From NCBI GenBank assembly GCA_007118525.1, contig SKRK01000218.1:1-5304 (forward strand): a DNA stretch of 5,304 nucleotides. The letters are read 5' to 3'. The stretch is from Balneolaceae bacterium. Lineage in GTDB: Bacteria > Bacteroidota > Rhodothermia > Balneolales > Balneolaceae. The notes beneath the pieces are model-generated. The model saw only the letters and a program-made list of their open reading frames with translations, was not told the origin of the DNA and did not search any database. Shown here one piece after another: positions 5,291 through 5,304 of this stretch (positions are counted from its first letter, which is position 1; each line of letters starts with the position of its first letter). Made by a program: the position numbers and the translations under genes.

Positions 5291-5304
5291 AATCAATCAA
5301 TCAA
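5291..5304. repeat. AATC tetranucleotide repeat at the right edge
   Basis: Three full AATC units plus AA occupy the last 14 bases, preceded by an interrupted copy (AATCAC, 5285-5290). The tract is cut by the window edge, so its true length is unknown. Long tetranucleotide tracts can slip and switch genes on or off; three and a half visible copies are too few to claim that. Confidence 0.45.

Larger units (their letters stand above)
4783..5304. other. Gene-free 3' region with a cluster of palindromes
   Basis: I find no convincing gene in these 522 bases. The only longer frame is a 61-codon one on the minus strand (4874-5059), which lies over several inverted repeats and reads like translated repeat DNA. 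From 4783 to about 4878 the DNA is AT-rich and unremarkable. From 4879 on, seven inverted repeats follow one another, several with GC-rich arms. This organisation is typical of REP-like or other non-autonomous intergenic repeats, sometimes mobilised by RAYT (Y1-type) transposases in this group. No transposase is seen in the window, so that link is inference. Confidence 0.5.

Overview
The window looks like chromosomal DNA from the Bacteroidota/Balneolota (FCB) group. The evidence is a PorT-like outer-membrane beta-barrel protein ending in phenylalanine, moderate GC, mostly weak or absent Shine-Dalgarno sequences, and only one partial match to the Bacteroidota-type promoter (TTG ... TAnnTTTG). 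This taxonomic call is inference; there is no rRNA or housekeeping marker here.

Left part (1-191): a non-coding leader. It starts with a perfect 16-bp palindrome at the window edge, then a 14-bp palindrome fused to a 10-bp-period direct repeat. Next comes a 24-bp operator-like dyad that overlaps the best promoter candidate. A monocistronic gene for a secreted, probably 8-stranded outer-membrane beta-barrel protein follows (192-815) and is closed by a clear intrinsic terminator (837-866).

Middle part (893-4782): a compact three-gene, co-oriented unit. Two tandem paralogous polytopic membrane proteins of about 515 aa are followed by one ABC ATPase whose start codon lies inside the last codons of the second membrane protein (16-bp overlap). 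The unit reads as an ABC-2-type transporter or exporter of unknown substrate. Each membrane protein appears to carry two copies of a short coupling-type motif, E/D-N/H-R-K/E-L-L...P, one per half. Each may therefore be a fused pair of half-permeases, so the locus would encode four permease modules but only one ATPase. No gene symbol is justified.

Right part (4783-5304): about 520 bases with no convincing gene. It holds a dense series of inverted repeats (4879-4936, 4956-4974, 4985-5001, 5104-5118, 5130-5162, 5185-5233, 5256-5269). This resembles a REP-like intergenic palindrome cluster. Two of the hairpins are followed by T-runs when read on the minus strand, so they could also terminate leftward transcription from beyond the window. 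The window ends in an AATC tetranucleotide repeat.

The beta-barrel gene and the transporter unit are separated by a terminator, so a functional link between them is not supported beyond adjacency. I do not see a clearly novel system. The most unusual points are the doubled, internally duplicated permeases with a single ATPase, and the right-hand palindrome cluster.
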